NCBI RefSeq assembly: GCF_014062315.1
Contig: NZ_JACGLT010000017.1
Coordinates: forward strand, 19,404 to 83,403
Direction: 5' to 3'
Source of the DNA: Gelidibacter maritimus
GTDB taxonomy: Bacteria > Bacteroidota > Bacteroidia > Flavobacteriales > Flavobacteriaceae
Length of the DNA stretch: 64,000 nt
In this document: piece after piece, positions 27,327 to 35,858 of the stretch
How positions within the stretch are numbered: the stretch's first letter is position 1
Layout: every line of letters starts with the position of its first letter
The notes under the pieces: model-generated
What the model saw: the letters and a program-made list of their open reading frames with translations, nothing else
Databases searched by the model: none
What the model was told of the DNA's origin: nothing
Program-made: the position numbers and the translations under genes

Positions 27327-27524
27327 CTAAAAAAGATATTTTTCTTCATATTCAATCTCATACAAACTTAATAGATCCACATATTCTTGCTTAAATGATT
27401 GTTTTTTATGATGTTCAGGTTGCCTTAGGATATATTTTATCACCGTATCTAATTGCGATTTCGAATAGGTAAATGCACCATCACCGAAATTGGCATTCTT
27501 AATAACAAAATAATCATTCTTTCT
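27327..27524 (-). pseudogene. C-terminal remnant of a REP-associated tyrosine transposase (IS200/Y1-like)
   Basis: The minus strand from 27524 to a TAG at 27327-27329 reads about 65 residues without a start codon: 'NDYFVIKNANF', 'GAFTYSKSQLDTVIKYI', 'QPEHHKKQSFKQEYVDL' and the end 'EIEYEEKYLF'. These are the closing blocks of Y1-type transposases of the RAYT group. The catalytic HUH and Tyr regions are gone; a stop lies just upstream at 27525-27527. It lies directly beside four REP-like hairpin units, supporting the assignment. It is a dead fragment. Confidence 0.75.
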
Positions 27525-27528
27525 TTAC

Positions 27529-27603
27529 AGCAACGTAATTGCGACATCTCTATAGCAACGTAGTTGCGGCATCTCTGTAGCAACGTAGTTGCGACACCTC
27601 TGT
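27529..27603. repeat. three tandem 25-base REP-like units
   Basis: Units start at 27529, 27554 and 27579. Each begins AG then a GCAAC-GTA-(A/G)TTGC hairpin, then a GACATCT-like tail; copies differ at a few positions. A fourth related unit follows at 27630. There are no spacers or cas genes, so this is not CRISPR. The form, a short hairpin plus an invariant tail beside a RAYT fragment, is the REP pattern. Confidence 0.75.
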
Positions 27604-27629
27604 AGAACAATTATTCAATATCCATTAGA

Positions 27630-27649
27630 GCTGCAGCGCAGCGACATCT
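27630..27649. repeat. REP-like unit with a different stem sequence
   Basis: GCTGC-AGC-GCAGC (27630-27642) forms a 5-bp stem and is followed directly by GACATCT (27643-27649), the same tail as the three units at 27529-27603. Stem sequence changes while tail and geometry are kept, which points to selection for structure. Confidence 0.65.
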
Positions 27650-27670
27650 TAAATTTATCAAAAAGCACAA

Positions 27671-27704
27671 AAAAAAAGTCTCTTCCATTGAAAAGACTTT
27701 TTTT
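27671..27704 (-). terminator. terminator of the nusB-DUF1573-yajC operon
   Basis: AAAAAAAGTCT (27671-27681) pairs with AGACTTTTTTT (27694-27704) around a 12-base loop, an intrinsic terminator 20 bases beyond the yajC stop. Confidence 0.75.
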
Positions 27705-27723
27705 AAAATATTTATATAAAGAT

Positions 27724-28023
27724 TTATTTTGTAGTAGTTGCAGCATCTGCATTGAGCTTGGTACTCAATTCCATTGAAATTGCAGTGCGATCAAATTTGA
27801 TTTTTCCTGCCATAGTTTCAATAACACAACTGTTATCTTTATCATTAAGGTCAACAATTTTACCGTGCATTCCACTTTTAGTAATCACTCTGTCCCCTCT
27901 TTTTAATTCACTTGCAAACTTTTTTTCCTTTTTGGCGCGTTTCATTTGTGGTGCAATCATAAAAAAATACACTACAGCAAACATCGCTATGAAAGGTAAA
28001 AACGAACTTATTCCTTCTCCCAT
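27724..28023 (-). CDS. yajC: preprotein translocase subunit YajC
   Basis: The 99-residue protein has one N-terminal membrane helix ('FLPFIAMFAVVYFFMIAPQMKRAKKEKKF') and a small cytoplasmic domain with 'LKRGDRVITKSGMHGKIVDLND', the family hallmark. YajC is an accessory of SecDF with the Sec translocon. It is the third gene of nusB - DUF1573 - yajC, 20 bases after DUF1573. Confidence 0.95.
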   Translation of the reverse strand: MGEGISSFLPFIAMFAVVYFFMIAPQMKRAKKEKKFASELKRGDRVITKSGMHGKIVDLNDKDNSCVIETMAGKIKFDRTAISMELSTKLNADAATTTK

Positions 28024-28043
28024 TAATTCTAAATTATAATTAG

Positions 28044-28595
28044 TTAGTCGTGATTATGGCCTTCGTGACCTGGCTGTGTGCTATATTTACGCGCCGGTTG
28101 TTGCATGATAGATTGTGCACCTCCTTGTTGTGCAGGCTGTCCCGATACATTAGGACCGCCTTCAACCATGGCTTTGATTCTTACGGTTTCAGCACCTTTC
28201 TCAGTATTGGTGGTCATAGTGATGGATTTAGTAACCACACCGTTTCCTTTACCATCAAACTTAACTTTAAATTCGCCAGTTTCTCCAGGAGCTACTTGCT
28301 TTGTCCAATCGGATGGCACTGTACATCCACAGGTACTTTTGATATCACTCACCACTAAAGGAGAACTTCCTGTATTTGTATATTTAAAAACAGTTTCTAC
28401 AGGGGTTCCATTTTTAATGGTTCCAAAATCATGTTCAGTCTCATTAAATGATACCGCTGCAAAATTTCCTGAATTAGCATCTCTTTGTGCTGCTTCCGCA
28501 ACGTTCTCTGATTTGATCTTTGCAGTAGCATCTTCTTTACACGACATAAAGGCAACTAAGCAAAAGGCACTAACACCTAACATTAATCTTTTCAT
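28044..28595 (-). CDS. DUF1573 lipoprotein
   Basis: The 183-residue product has a lipobox (VAFMSC, Cys19) and a DUF1573 beta-sandwich: 'FNETEHDFGTIKNGTPVETVFKYTN', 'LVVSDIKSTCGCTVPSDW' and 'VTKSITMTTNTEKG'. DUF1573 folds resemble ASPM/SPD-2/Hydin-type Ig domains and occur in Bacteroidetes export loci; function is unknown. The C-terminus is low-complexity (Gln- and His-rich). Its position between nusB and yajC is typical of the phylum. Confidence 0.9.
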   Translation of the reverse strand: MKRLMLGVSAFCLVAFMSCKEDATAKIKSENVAEAAQRDANSGNFAAVSFNETEHDFGTIKNGTPVETVFKYTNTGSSPLVVSDIKSTCGCTVPSDWTKQVAPGETGEFKVKFDGKGNGVVTKSITMTTNTEKGAETVRIKAMVEGGPNVSGQPAQQGGAQSIMQQPARKYSTQPGHEGHNHD

Positions 28596-28664
28596 TGTTT
28601 TATTTTTTTTGGTTAAATTGTTCAGCTTAAAATTTGAGGGTGTAAAAATAGTAATTATTTCCCA

Positions 28665-29609
28665 TTACATCAACCCCCGCCCTATTTTATTTAATTCGCC
28701 ATTGCTCTTATATTCTTTAACAATCTTATCTAAAATGCCATTTATAAAGAAACTACTCTTAGGCGTAGAATATTCCTTGGCAATATCAATATACTCGTTA
28801 ATAGTGACCTTTACAGGGATAGATGGGAATTTCTGAAATTCACATATCGCCATTTGAAGTAAGACGGCATCTAAATTAGCAATACGCTCTGCGTCCCAAT
28901 TCTTGGTTTTTGCGGCAATCTCTTGATTGAATTTAGATTTGTTCAATAAGGTTTTCTGAAATAATGCCGTGGCAAACTCCTTATCTTCAGTATCCTTAAA
29001 TAGGCTTGGTGTAAAGTAGTTGGCTTTATTCTCCTTTTTTAATTTACGGAGCATCTTTTGAATCCCGGTATTGACCACTGGCAAATCATCCAACCAAGTA
29101 AGTTTCTGATCTTCTATATATTCATATAGTTTATCGTTTGGTGCAATAATCTCTGTGAACACATCAATAATAAAATTCTTATCCTCTTTAAAATCGGACA
29201 CTCTACTGGACATATAGGTCTTATAAAGATCGCTTTCCAGAATGCTTTTAAAAATAATATCCACATATTCGAAATCCAAATACCAATGATCAATCTTCCG
29301 CTTTTCAAACGCATTTTGAAGCGCCACATCTTCATTTAAGATTTGCAGAACCTGATTATTGATAAATTTTCTATTGGGATTTTTCTCTTCTTGTGTTGCT
29401 AAAATCTTTTTTTGCGATTTGCCTTGATAATCTTCCGCTCGCTTTTGGACTTCAATTAAAAGTGATAACATCAGAAGATGCAAGTCATACATCTGTTCTA
29501 TACTTTGGAGTAGAAATTTCTGATCATTTTTGAAATCGTCACCTTCTCCTCCATCAAACGCATAAAGGGTTTGCATCACTTTAATACGAATATGTCTTCT
29601 GTTTAGCAT
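28665..29609 (-). CDS. nusB: transcription antitermination factor NusB, long Bacteroidetes form
   Basis: At 314 residues it is about twice the E. coli length. It opens 'LNRRHIRIKVMQTLYAFDGG', which is the RNA-binding first helix of NusB, followed by a helical insert. The C-terminal NusB core contains 'DAERIANLDAVLLQMAICEF', 'IPVKVTINEYIDIAKEYSTPKSSFFINGILD'. NusB with NusE (S10) binds boxA RNA in rRNA antitermination. It heads the operon and has a good promoter. Confidence 0.93.
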   Translation of the reverse strand: MLNRRHIRIKVMQTLYAFDGGEGDDFKNDQKFLLQSIEQMYDLHLLMLSLLIEVQKRAEDYQGKSQKKILATQEEKNPNRKFINNQVLQILNEDVALQNAFEKRKIDHWYLDFEYVDIIFKSILESDLYKTYMSSRVSDFKEDKNFIIDVFTEIIAPNDKLYEYIEDQKLTWLDDLPVVNTGIQKMLRKLKKENKANYFTPSLFKDTEDKEFATALFQKTLLNKSKFNQEIAAKTKNWDAERIANLDAVLLQMAICEFQKFPSIPVKVTINEYIDIAKEYSTPKSSFFINGILDKIVKEYKSNGELNKIGRGLM

Positions 29610-29665
29610 TTGTAAGAACTTATTAAATTAAAAAGACGAAAAAGCATTATTGCGATTTCGCCGTG

Positions 29666-29694
29666 CAAAAATAAGGTTATTTTATAACTTCAAA
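29666..29694 (-). promoter_or_regulatory. promoter of nusB-DUF1573-yajC
   Basis: On the plus strand CAAAAATA (29666-29673, minus-strand -7 box TATTTTTG) and CAAA (29691-29694, -33 box TTTG) are 17 bases apart, an excellent match to the Bacteroidetes consensus. A leader of about 50 bases precedes the start at 29609. Confidence 0.75.
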
Positions 29695-29719
29695 AAAAAA
29701 TGATAAAGATATCTTAAGC

Positions 29720-30820
29720 TTATTTTAATTGTTCATTATCCCGTTTTGAGATACGCTCTTTGGCTATTTTTAGAGCCGCAGCATTTGGTGTGACGTCATT
29801 TTTGGCTGCACGCTCTAAAATTTCCAAAGTAGTATTGTAAATATCCTCAGTTTTCCGTTTGATTTCCTGCTTGTCCCAATTTTCAATTTCCGAATATACA
29901 TGAATGATACCGCCAGCATTGATTAAAAAATCTGGTGCATAAACAATACCTTTTTCTTGCAACATCTGGCCATGTCTCTCTTCAGCCAACTGATTATTTG
30001 CAGACCCAGCTATAATTTGGGCTTTTATCTTATTGATGGTATCATCGTTAATGGTGGCGCCCAAAGCACAGGGTGCATAAATATCCATAGGATGGCTATA
30101 AACATCGTCACCCTCATAAACGTCAACCTTGTAAGTATTTGCAATAGCTTCCGAATGTGCTCGGTGAATGTCTGAAATGGTGACTTTAGCACCTTCTTTT
30201 AATAAATGTTTAATCAAAGCCTCTCCTACATTTCCGACACCTTGCACAAGTACAGATTTCCCTTCCAGCGCATCAGAACCATATTTATATTTTGCGGCAG
30301 CTTTCATTCCCATAAAAACACCATACGCCGTATTTGGAGATGGGTTTCCAGAACCGCCTTTTTCTTCAGAAACACCAACCACATGCGATGTCACCTCTCT
30401 GACTATATCCATATCATTGGTGGTCATACCAACATCTTCTGCAGTAATGTACTTACCGCCCAAAGAATCTACAAAACCAGCAAATTTACGCATCAACTCA
30501 GGGGTTTTCTGAGTCTTGGCATCTCCGATAATTACAGCCTTTCCGCCACCTAAGTTCAATCCAGAGATAGCCGATTTAAAGGTCATTCCTCTTGATAGTC
30601 TCAGCACGTCATTCAAGGCTTCAAATTCCGTGTCGTAGTTCCACATCCGGGTGCCACCAAGAGCAGGTCCTAAAACCGTATTATGAATGCCAATTATTGC
30701 TTTTAAACCAGTATCTTTGTCGTGGCAAAAAACAATTTGCTCGTGATTATCGAAAGAAATTTGGCCAAAAACAGGGTCCGATTTTGAAAGCTCTTTAGAA
30801 CTTATAACTTTTAAATCCAT
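29720..30820 (-). CDS. Glu/Leu/Phe/Val dehydrogenase, leucine dehydrogenase type
   Basis: The 366-residue enzyme has the substrate-binding Lys82 ('MTFKSA') and catalytic Lys94 ('GGGKAVI') spaced as in Bacillus leucine dehydrogenase (Lys68/Lys80), a 'LGGKYITAEDVG' block and an NAD-binding 'VQGVGNVGEALIKHL' Rossmann motif. It reversibly deaminates leucine or related amino acids to oxo acids. It fits with the HMG-CoA lyase-like gene in leucine use. It is divergent from an ABC exporter gene. Confidence 0.9.
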   Translation of the reverse strand: MDLKVISSKELSKSDPVFGQISFDNHEQIVFCHDKDTGLKAIIGIHNTVLGPALGGTRMWNYDTEFEALNDVLRLSRGMTFKSAISGLNLGGGKAVIIGDAKTQKTPELMRKFAGFVDSLGGKYITAEDVGMTTNDMDIVREVTSHVVGVSEEKGGSGNPSPNTAYGVFMGMKAAAKYKYGSDALEGKSVLVQGVGNVGEALIKHLLKEGAKVTISDIHRAHSEAIANTYKVDVYEGDDVYSHPMDIYAPCALGATINDDTINKIKAQIIAGSANNQLAEERHGQMLQEKGIVYAPDFLINAGGIIHVYSEIENWDKQEIKRKTEDIYNTTLEILERAAKNDVTPNAAALKIAKERISKRDNEQLK

Positions 30821-30857
30821 TTGATTAAAATTAGTTCTGCGTTTTTATTAGATATTT

Positions 30858-30890
30858 CAAAAATAAAGCAATACCTCGAGGAATAGCAAA
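30858..30890 (-). promoter_or_regulatory. promoter of the leucine dehydrogenase gene
   Basis: On the plus strand CAAAAATA (30858-30865, -7 box) and CAAA (30887-30890, -33 box) are 21 bases apart. The leader to 30820 is about 30 bases. Confidence 0.6.
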
Positions 30891-30944
30891 AATATAGTCG
30901 CAATTTATGAGATTCTGAAAGTCTCAAGCGGCCAATAATAACAA

Positions 30945-32699
30945 ATGAGAGAATTACAGCACGTCAATAAATACTTCTACAAGTACAGATATAAATTATT
31001 AGCAGGGATTTTAATTACGATTGTTGCTCGGATTTTTCTTCTTTTCACACCGGAGCTGATAGGGAACTCTGTAGATGTTATTGATAATTACAGAAAAGGG
31101 ATCACCACGGATATTGCAGTCGTTAAAAGTGAATTGCTAATAAACATCCTATATATTATTGGCGCGGCAATCATTGGTGGTATCTTTACTTTTGCCATGC
31201 GTCAGACCATTATTTATGTGTCAAGAGAGATTGAGTATGATCTTAAAAATGAGGTTTACCAACAATACCAACGATTGTCTCTGGATTTTTACAAATCGAA
31301 CCGAACTGGTGATTTGATGAGCCGGATCAGTGAAGACGTAGGTAAGGTTAGAGAATATACCGGCCCTGCGCTGATGTATAGCATAAACACTGTAACGCTT
31401 TTTATTATTGCCATTTTTTTAATGTTCAGGTCAGCCCCGACGCTTACCTTATACACAATTATCCCCTTACCTATTCTTTCTTATTTTATTTATATTTTAA
31501 GCAAAGCCATCCATAAGCGCAGTACTATTGTCCAACAATGGTTGGCCAAGCTTTCTACGTTTACACAAGAAACATTTAGTGGAATCAGCGTGATCAAATC
31601 GTACGGAATTGAAGGCAGTACGAATTCCGACTTTGATGTGCTTGCCGCAGAAAGCAGACAAAAAAATATTGATTTGGCTAAAATTCAAGCCTTGTTTTAT
31701 CCGCTAATGATCTTTTTGATTGGTTTGAGCAATATCATTGTTATTTATATTGGTGGTAAACAATATATAGACGGTGAAATTGAAAGTTTAGGCGTTATTG
31801 CCAAATTCATCATTTACGTTAACTTATTGACCTGGCCCGTAGCTACTGTGGGATGGGTCACTTCAGTTGTTCAACAGGCCGAAGCTTCACAAAAACGGAT
31901 CAATGAGTTCCTAAAGCAAGAACCGTCAATAAAGAATCAAAATACTGAGCCTTCTCTAATTGAAGGAGCCATCGAATTTAACGAGGTATCCTTTACCTAC
32001 CCCGATACAAATATTCAAGCCTTGAACCAAGTCAGTTTCAAGATCAACCAAAGGGAAACCATGGCTATTATCGGTAAGACCGGCTCTGGAAAATCGACCA
32101 TTTTAGACCTCATTGGACGTCTGTATGATGTCACTTCTGGCGAGATAAGAATTGACGACACCCCAATAAAGGCACTGAATTTGGTCAGCTTAAGAGAGCA
32201 TATTGGCTATGTTCCACAGGAAGCATTTCTATTTTCGGACAGCATCAAAAATAACATCATGTTTGGTAAAGAAGATGCAACAGAAGAGGAGGTCATTGCT
32301 GCCGCTAAAAACGCCGATGTTCATAAAAATATCAAAGGGTTTTCTAAAGGTTATGATACCGTTTTGGGCGAAAGAGGCATCACCTTATCTGGAGGACAAA
32401 AGCAGCGAATTTCTATTGCAAGAGCGATCATAAAAGCACCACAAATTTTATTGTTTGACGACTGCCTATCGGCTGTAGATACTGAAACTGAAGAGAAAAT
32501 CCTGAACAATCTTAGAAAAATCACCAGTGGCAAGACCACCATTATTGTCAGCCACCGGATCTCTTCCGTCAAAAGTGCCGATAAGATTGTTGTACTTGAC
32601 GATGGCCAAATCATTCAAAAAGGAAATCATAACACCTTGATTGATGTGGAAGGCTATTACAAAGAACTCTACTTAAAGCAGCTTACCGAAAACCAATAA
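30945..32699 (+). CDS. ABC exporter (fused permease/ATPase half-transporter)
   Basis: The 584-residue protein has six membrane helices (about residues 18-310) then a nucleotide-binding domain. Walker A 'GKTGSGKST' is near residue 376, the signature 'LSGGQKQR' near 481, and Walker B is 'ILLFDDCLSAVD'. The residue after the Walker B Asp505 is Asp506 where most exporters have the catalytic Glu, a substitution typical of the non-canonical half of some exporters. It may form a homodimer with reduced hydrolysis, or pair with another half-transporter. It is divergent from leucine dehydrogenase. Substrate unknown. Confidence 0.92.
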   Translation: MRELQHVNKYFYKYRYKLLAGILITIVARIFLLFTPELIGNSVDVIDNYRKGITTDIAVVKSELLINILYIIGAAIIGGIFTFAMRQTIIYVSREIEYDLKNEVYQQYQRLSLDFYKSNRTGDLMSRISEDVGKVREYTGPALMYSINTVTLFIIAIFLMFRSAPTLTLYTIIPLPILSYFIYILSKAIHKRSTIVQQWLAKLSTFTQETFSGISVIKSYGIEGSTNSDFDVLAAESRQKNIDLAKIQALFYPLMIFLIGLSNIIVIYIGGKQYIDGEIESLGVIAKFIIYVNLLTWPVATVGWVTSVVQQAEASQKRINEFLKQEPSIKNQNTEPSLIEGAIEFNEVSFTYPDTNIQALNQVSFKINQRETMAIIGKTGSGKSTILDLIGRLYDVTSGEIRIDDTPIKALNLVSLREHIGYVPQEAFLFSDSIKNNIMFGKEDATEEEVIAAAKNADVHKNIKGFSKGYDTVLGERGITLSGGQKQRISIARAIIKAPQILLFDDCLSAVDTETEEKILNNLRKITSGKTTIIVSHRISSVKSADKIVVLDDGQIIQKGNHNTLIDVEGYYKELYLKQLTENQ

Positions 32700-32873
32700 T
32701 CAAATTGTACCCACTACACAAGCTACTTGTTACCAAGCCCCAAGCTAGTTTCAGGAAATTAGTGTCAGATCTATGTTTATCATTAAATAAAAGAAATATC
32801 GGAAAATGTTGGTTACTAATCTTTTTTTTTAGATTTTTGGTACGTAAACCGTTACTAATTAAAATTAAAAAAT

Positions 32874-33263
32874 ATGAGTGATCACGGAATGATGGAGAAA
32901 GAGGAAATATTCTCTAAGGTATTGCGCGCAGGAAGAAGAACCTATTTCTTTGACGTCAGAGCTACAAAAGCTGGAGATTATTACCTCACTGTCACGGAAA
33001 GCAAGAAATTCACGAATGACGATGGGTCTTTTCACTACAAAAAACATAAAATCTACCTTTACAAAGAAGATTTTAGTGAATTTAATGAGATCTTAAGGGA
33101 AATGACAGACTATATCATCGATGAAAAAGGAAACGAAGTCATCAGCGAACGTCATCAAAAAGATTTCAAAAAAGAAGATTCAAATTCCGAAGTCAGTTCT
33201 TCAGACGCAGAGCCAATTAAATCTGCTGAAAGGTTTACAGATATCAAATTTGAGGATATTTAA
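32874..33263 (+). CDS. DUF3276 (PUR-alpha-like) nucleic-acid-binding protein
   Basis: The 129-residue protein matches the small PUR-repeat-like family of Bacteroidetes: 'IFSKVLRAGRRTYFFDVRATKAGDYYLTVTESKK' and 'YKKHKIYLYKEDFSEFNEILREMTDYI'. The C-terminal 35 residues are a charged tail. PUR proteins bind single-stranded DNA/RNA; its cellular target is not known. It is monocistronic, with a terminator following. Confidence 0.9.
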   Translation: MSDHGMMEKEEIFSKVLRAGRRTYFFDVRATKAGDYYLTVTESKKFTNDDGSFHYKKHKIYLYKEDFSEFNEILREMTDYIIDEKGNEVISERHQKDFKKEDSNSEVSSSDAEPIKSAERFTDIKFEDI

Positions 33264-33290
33264 ACCAACACACGACAAATTTATTTTAAG

Positions 33291-33318
33291 AACCGCAACA
33301 TTACGTAGCGGTTTTTTT
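33291..33318 (+). terminator. terminator after DUF3276 gene
   Basis: AACCGC (33291-33296) pairs with GCGGTT (33308-33313), followed by a T-run to 33318. Confidence 0.7.
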
Positions 33319-33350
33319 ATATTTATGCTTTAACTAAAAATACTTAACTA

Positions 33351-35858
33351 ATGAGATTTCTACTAACCCTATGTCTTTTAACGTCATGTTTCATTTTTGG
33401 ACAACAACAAACGGACCTGTCCTATTATTTGCCACAACATACGATCTATGATAAATCAATTCCAACGCCAAAATCGGTTATAGGCCATGAGGTGGGCGAA
33501 TGGCACATTACTCACGACAAGTTGGTGGAATACATGAAAGCATTGGCCGCAAGTTCAGATAGGATTACCCTTGAGAACAGAGGCCATACGTACGAAGGCA
33601 GACCTTTGCTTTTGCTGACCATTACCTCAGCAAAAAACCACCAAAACATTGATGCCATCCGTGAGCAACACATCGCAGCCACTGAAGATAATTCATCAGT
33701 AAACATCAGCAACATGCCTATTGTAATCAATCAAGGTTTTTCAATTCACGGCAATGAACCCAGTGGATCCAACGCGGCACTTTTAGCAGCCTATTATCTT
33801 GCTGCCGCAGAAAGTAACGAAGTTAAAAACATGCTTGACAATATGGTGGTACTCTTTGACCCATCTTTTAACCCTGACGGACTTCAGCGTTTTGCATTTT
33901 GGGCAAATTCCAATAGAAGTAAAAATCTAAACCCAGATCCAAACGATCGTGAATATAATGAAGTTTGGCCAAGGGGCAGAACCAACCATTATTGGTTTGA
34001 TATGAACAGAGACTGGTTGCCTGTTCAATTGCCAGAATCAAGAGCAAGATTGGAAACCTTCCACAAATGGTTGCCAAACATTCTGACCGACCACCATGAA
34101 ATGGGAACCAATAGCACCTTTTTCTTTCAACCGGGAATTCCGAGTAGAACCCATCCATTGACGCCACAATTAAATCAGGAGTTAACTGAACGTATTGGCA
34201 ATTATCATGCAAAAGCCTTTGATAAAATTGGTTCACTCTATTATACTAAAGAAAGTTTTGATGATTTCTACTATGGTAAAGGCTCCACCTTTCCTGACAT
34301 TAATGGAGGTATCGGCATTCTTTTTGAACAGGCCAGCTCAAGAGGTCATGTTCAGGAGAGTGACAATGGTCTTTTAACTTTCCCGTTTACCATCAAAAAT
34401 CAATTTACGGCCGCCTTATCTACTCTAGAGGCAGGTTACCATATGCGGGAGGATATCTTAAATTACCAGCATGATTTTTTCAATGAGGCTCGGAGCGAAG
34501 GCAACAAGGAAAAAGCCAAAAACATCGTTTTTGGTGATGCTAAAGATGCTGCTAAAACCTACGAATTGGCTGACATATTGAGAAGACATCAAATTGACAT
34601 CTATGAGCTTAAAGAAGATGCCACTATTGATGGCAAACAATTTAAAAAAGGCTACAGTTATGTAGTGCCAAAAAATCAAAAAAACACGCGGTTAATCAAT
34701 GCCATGTTCGAGAAGCGCACATCGTTTCAAGACAGTTTATTTTATGACGTTTCTGCCTGGACCTTGCCCTTGGCGTTTAATTTAGATTATGTTGAAGGTG
34801 TCCCATCGTCACATCTGGGTGCGCAAGTTACAGAGCTCAAAATGAAACCCGGAAAGGTATCCGCCAAAAGCGATTATGCTTATCTGATGGAATGGCATGA
34901 GTATTATTCACCGAAAGCGTTAAACGCCATTCTCAAAGACGATCTACGGGCTAAAGTGGCAATGAAACAGTTCGGTAGCAACGGCAAGCAATATGATTAT
35001 GGAACAATAATGATTCCCGTTCAAAACCAATCTAAAAATGCTGACCAACTTTATCAATTTTTGACCCAACTGGCCAAAGAAAGCCATGTACAGATTGACG
35101 CTGTCTCAACGGGTTTAACTGAAGGAATCAATTTAGGAAGCAATAATTTTAGACCCTTGACCCTTCCTAAAACAGCGCTTCTTGTTGGCAATGGCATTTC
35201 GTCTTATGATGCGGGAGAAATCTGGCATCTTTTGGATCAGCGCTATGATATGATCTTAACCAAACTGGATACTGACCATCTGGGCCGAGCTGATTTGAGT
35301 CGCTACAACACCATCATTATGCCAAGTGGAAGTCTCGACAAGCGAAATACTGAAAAGCTGGCAACTTGGGTTGAAAATGGCGGTACCCTCATTGGATTTA
35401 AAAATGCTTTACGTTGGATGAACACGAACAAATTCATGAAATTGGATATTAAAAAATCTGAACGTGTGGCTAAAAACATAACCTTTGAGCAACGTCGCGA
35501 TTATAGTGGCGCACAAGTGATTGGAGGTTCTATTTTTGAAGTGAAGTTAGACCGCTCCCATCCTATTAATTTTGGATATAAAAACGCGACACTTCCTATC
35601 TTCAGAAATTCCACACTATTTGTCAATCCAGACAAGCAGAGCTACAACAATCCAATACAATACACTAAAAACCCATTGTTGAGTGGCTATATTTCTAAAC
35701 AAAACTTAGACAGCCTGGCTTTGACAGTGCCTTACAAAATGGAACGTATGAAGCGTGGAAAAGTAGTAGCATTTACTGATAATACCAATTTCAGGGCATT
35801 TTGGTTTGGGACTAATAAACTGATGATGAATGCTATATTTTTTAGAGAGGAGTTATAA
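33351..35858 (+). CDS. secreted M14-family zinc carboxypeptidase-like protein
   Basis: The 835-residue protein has a signal peptide ('LTSCFIFGQQ') and an M14 domain: 'GHEVGEWHITHDKLVEYMKAL' at the start, 'FSIHGNEPSG' (zinc ligands His133 and Glu136), and 'TDHHEMGTNS' (His248 as third ligand). A long C-terminal region (about residues 390-835) has beta-sandwich and GATase1-like parts ('TLPKTALLVGNGISSYDAGEIW'). Such exported peptidases are common in marine flavobacteria that feed on protein. It ends overlapping the convergent acyltransferase gene by 6 bases. Confidence 0.9.
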   Translation: MRFLLTLCLLTSCFIFGQQQTDLSYYLPQHTIYDKSIPTPKSVIGHEVGEWHITHDKLVEYMKALAASSDRITLENRGHTYEGRPLLLLTITSAKNHQNIDAIREQHIAATEDNSSVNISNMPIVINQGFSIHGNEPSGSNAALLAAYYLAAAESNEVKNMLDNMVVLFDPSFNPDGLQRFAFWANSNRSKNLNPDPNDREYNEVWPRGRTNHYWFDMNRDWLPVQLPESRARLETFHKWLPNILTDHHEMGTNSTFFFQPGIPSRTHPLTPQLNQELTERIGNYHAKAFDKIGSLYYTKESFDDFYYGKGSTFPDINGGIGILFEQASSRGHVQESDNGLLTFPFTIKNQFTAALSTLEAGYHMREDILNYQHDFFNEARSEGNKEKAKNIVFGDAKDAAKTYELADILRRHQIDIYELKEDATIDGKQFKKGYSYVVPKNQKNTRLINAMFEKRTSFQDSLFYDVSAWTLPLAFNLDYVEGVPSSHLGAQVTELKMKPGKVSAKSDYAYLMEWHEYYSPKALNAILKDDLRAKVAMKQFGSNGKQYDYGTIMIPVQNQSKNADQLYQFLTQLAKESHVQIDAVSTGLTEGINLGSNNFRPLTLPKTALLVGNGISSYDAGEIWHLLDQRYDMILTKLDTDHLGRADLSRYNTIIMPSGSLDKRNTEKLATWVENGGTLIGFKNALRWMNTNKFMKLDIKKSERVAKNITFEQRRDYSGAQVIGGSIFEVKLDRSHPINFGYKNATLPIFRNSTLFVNPDKQSYNNPIQYTKNPLLSGYISKQNLDSLALTVPYKMERMKRGKVVAFTDNTNFRAFWFGTNKLMMNAIFFREEL

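Noticed and set aside
27529..27603. Possible CRISPR array
   Set aside because: Three 25-base units are directly adjacent, with no spacers and no cas genes; the units are REP-like hairpins.
28078..28836. 252-residue open frame on the plus strand over DUF1573 and nusB
   Set aside because: It lies entirely on the opposite strand of two well-supported genes and has no recognisable motif or promoter; it is a shadow of their codon use.
33868..34236. 122-residue minus-strand frame within the M14 peptidase
   Set aside because: Antisense to the zinc-binding region of the peptidase, without a family signature.
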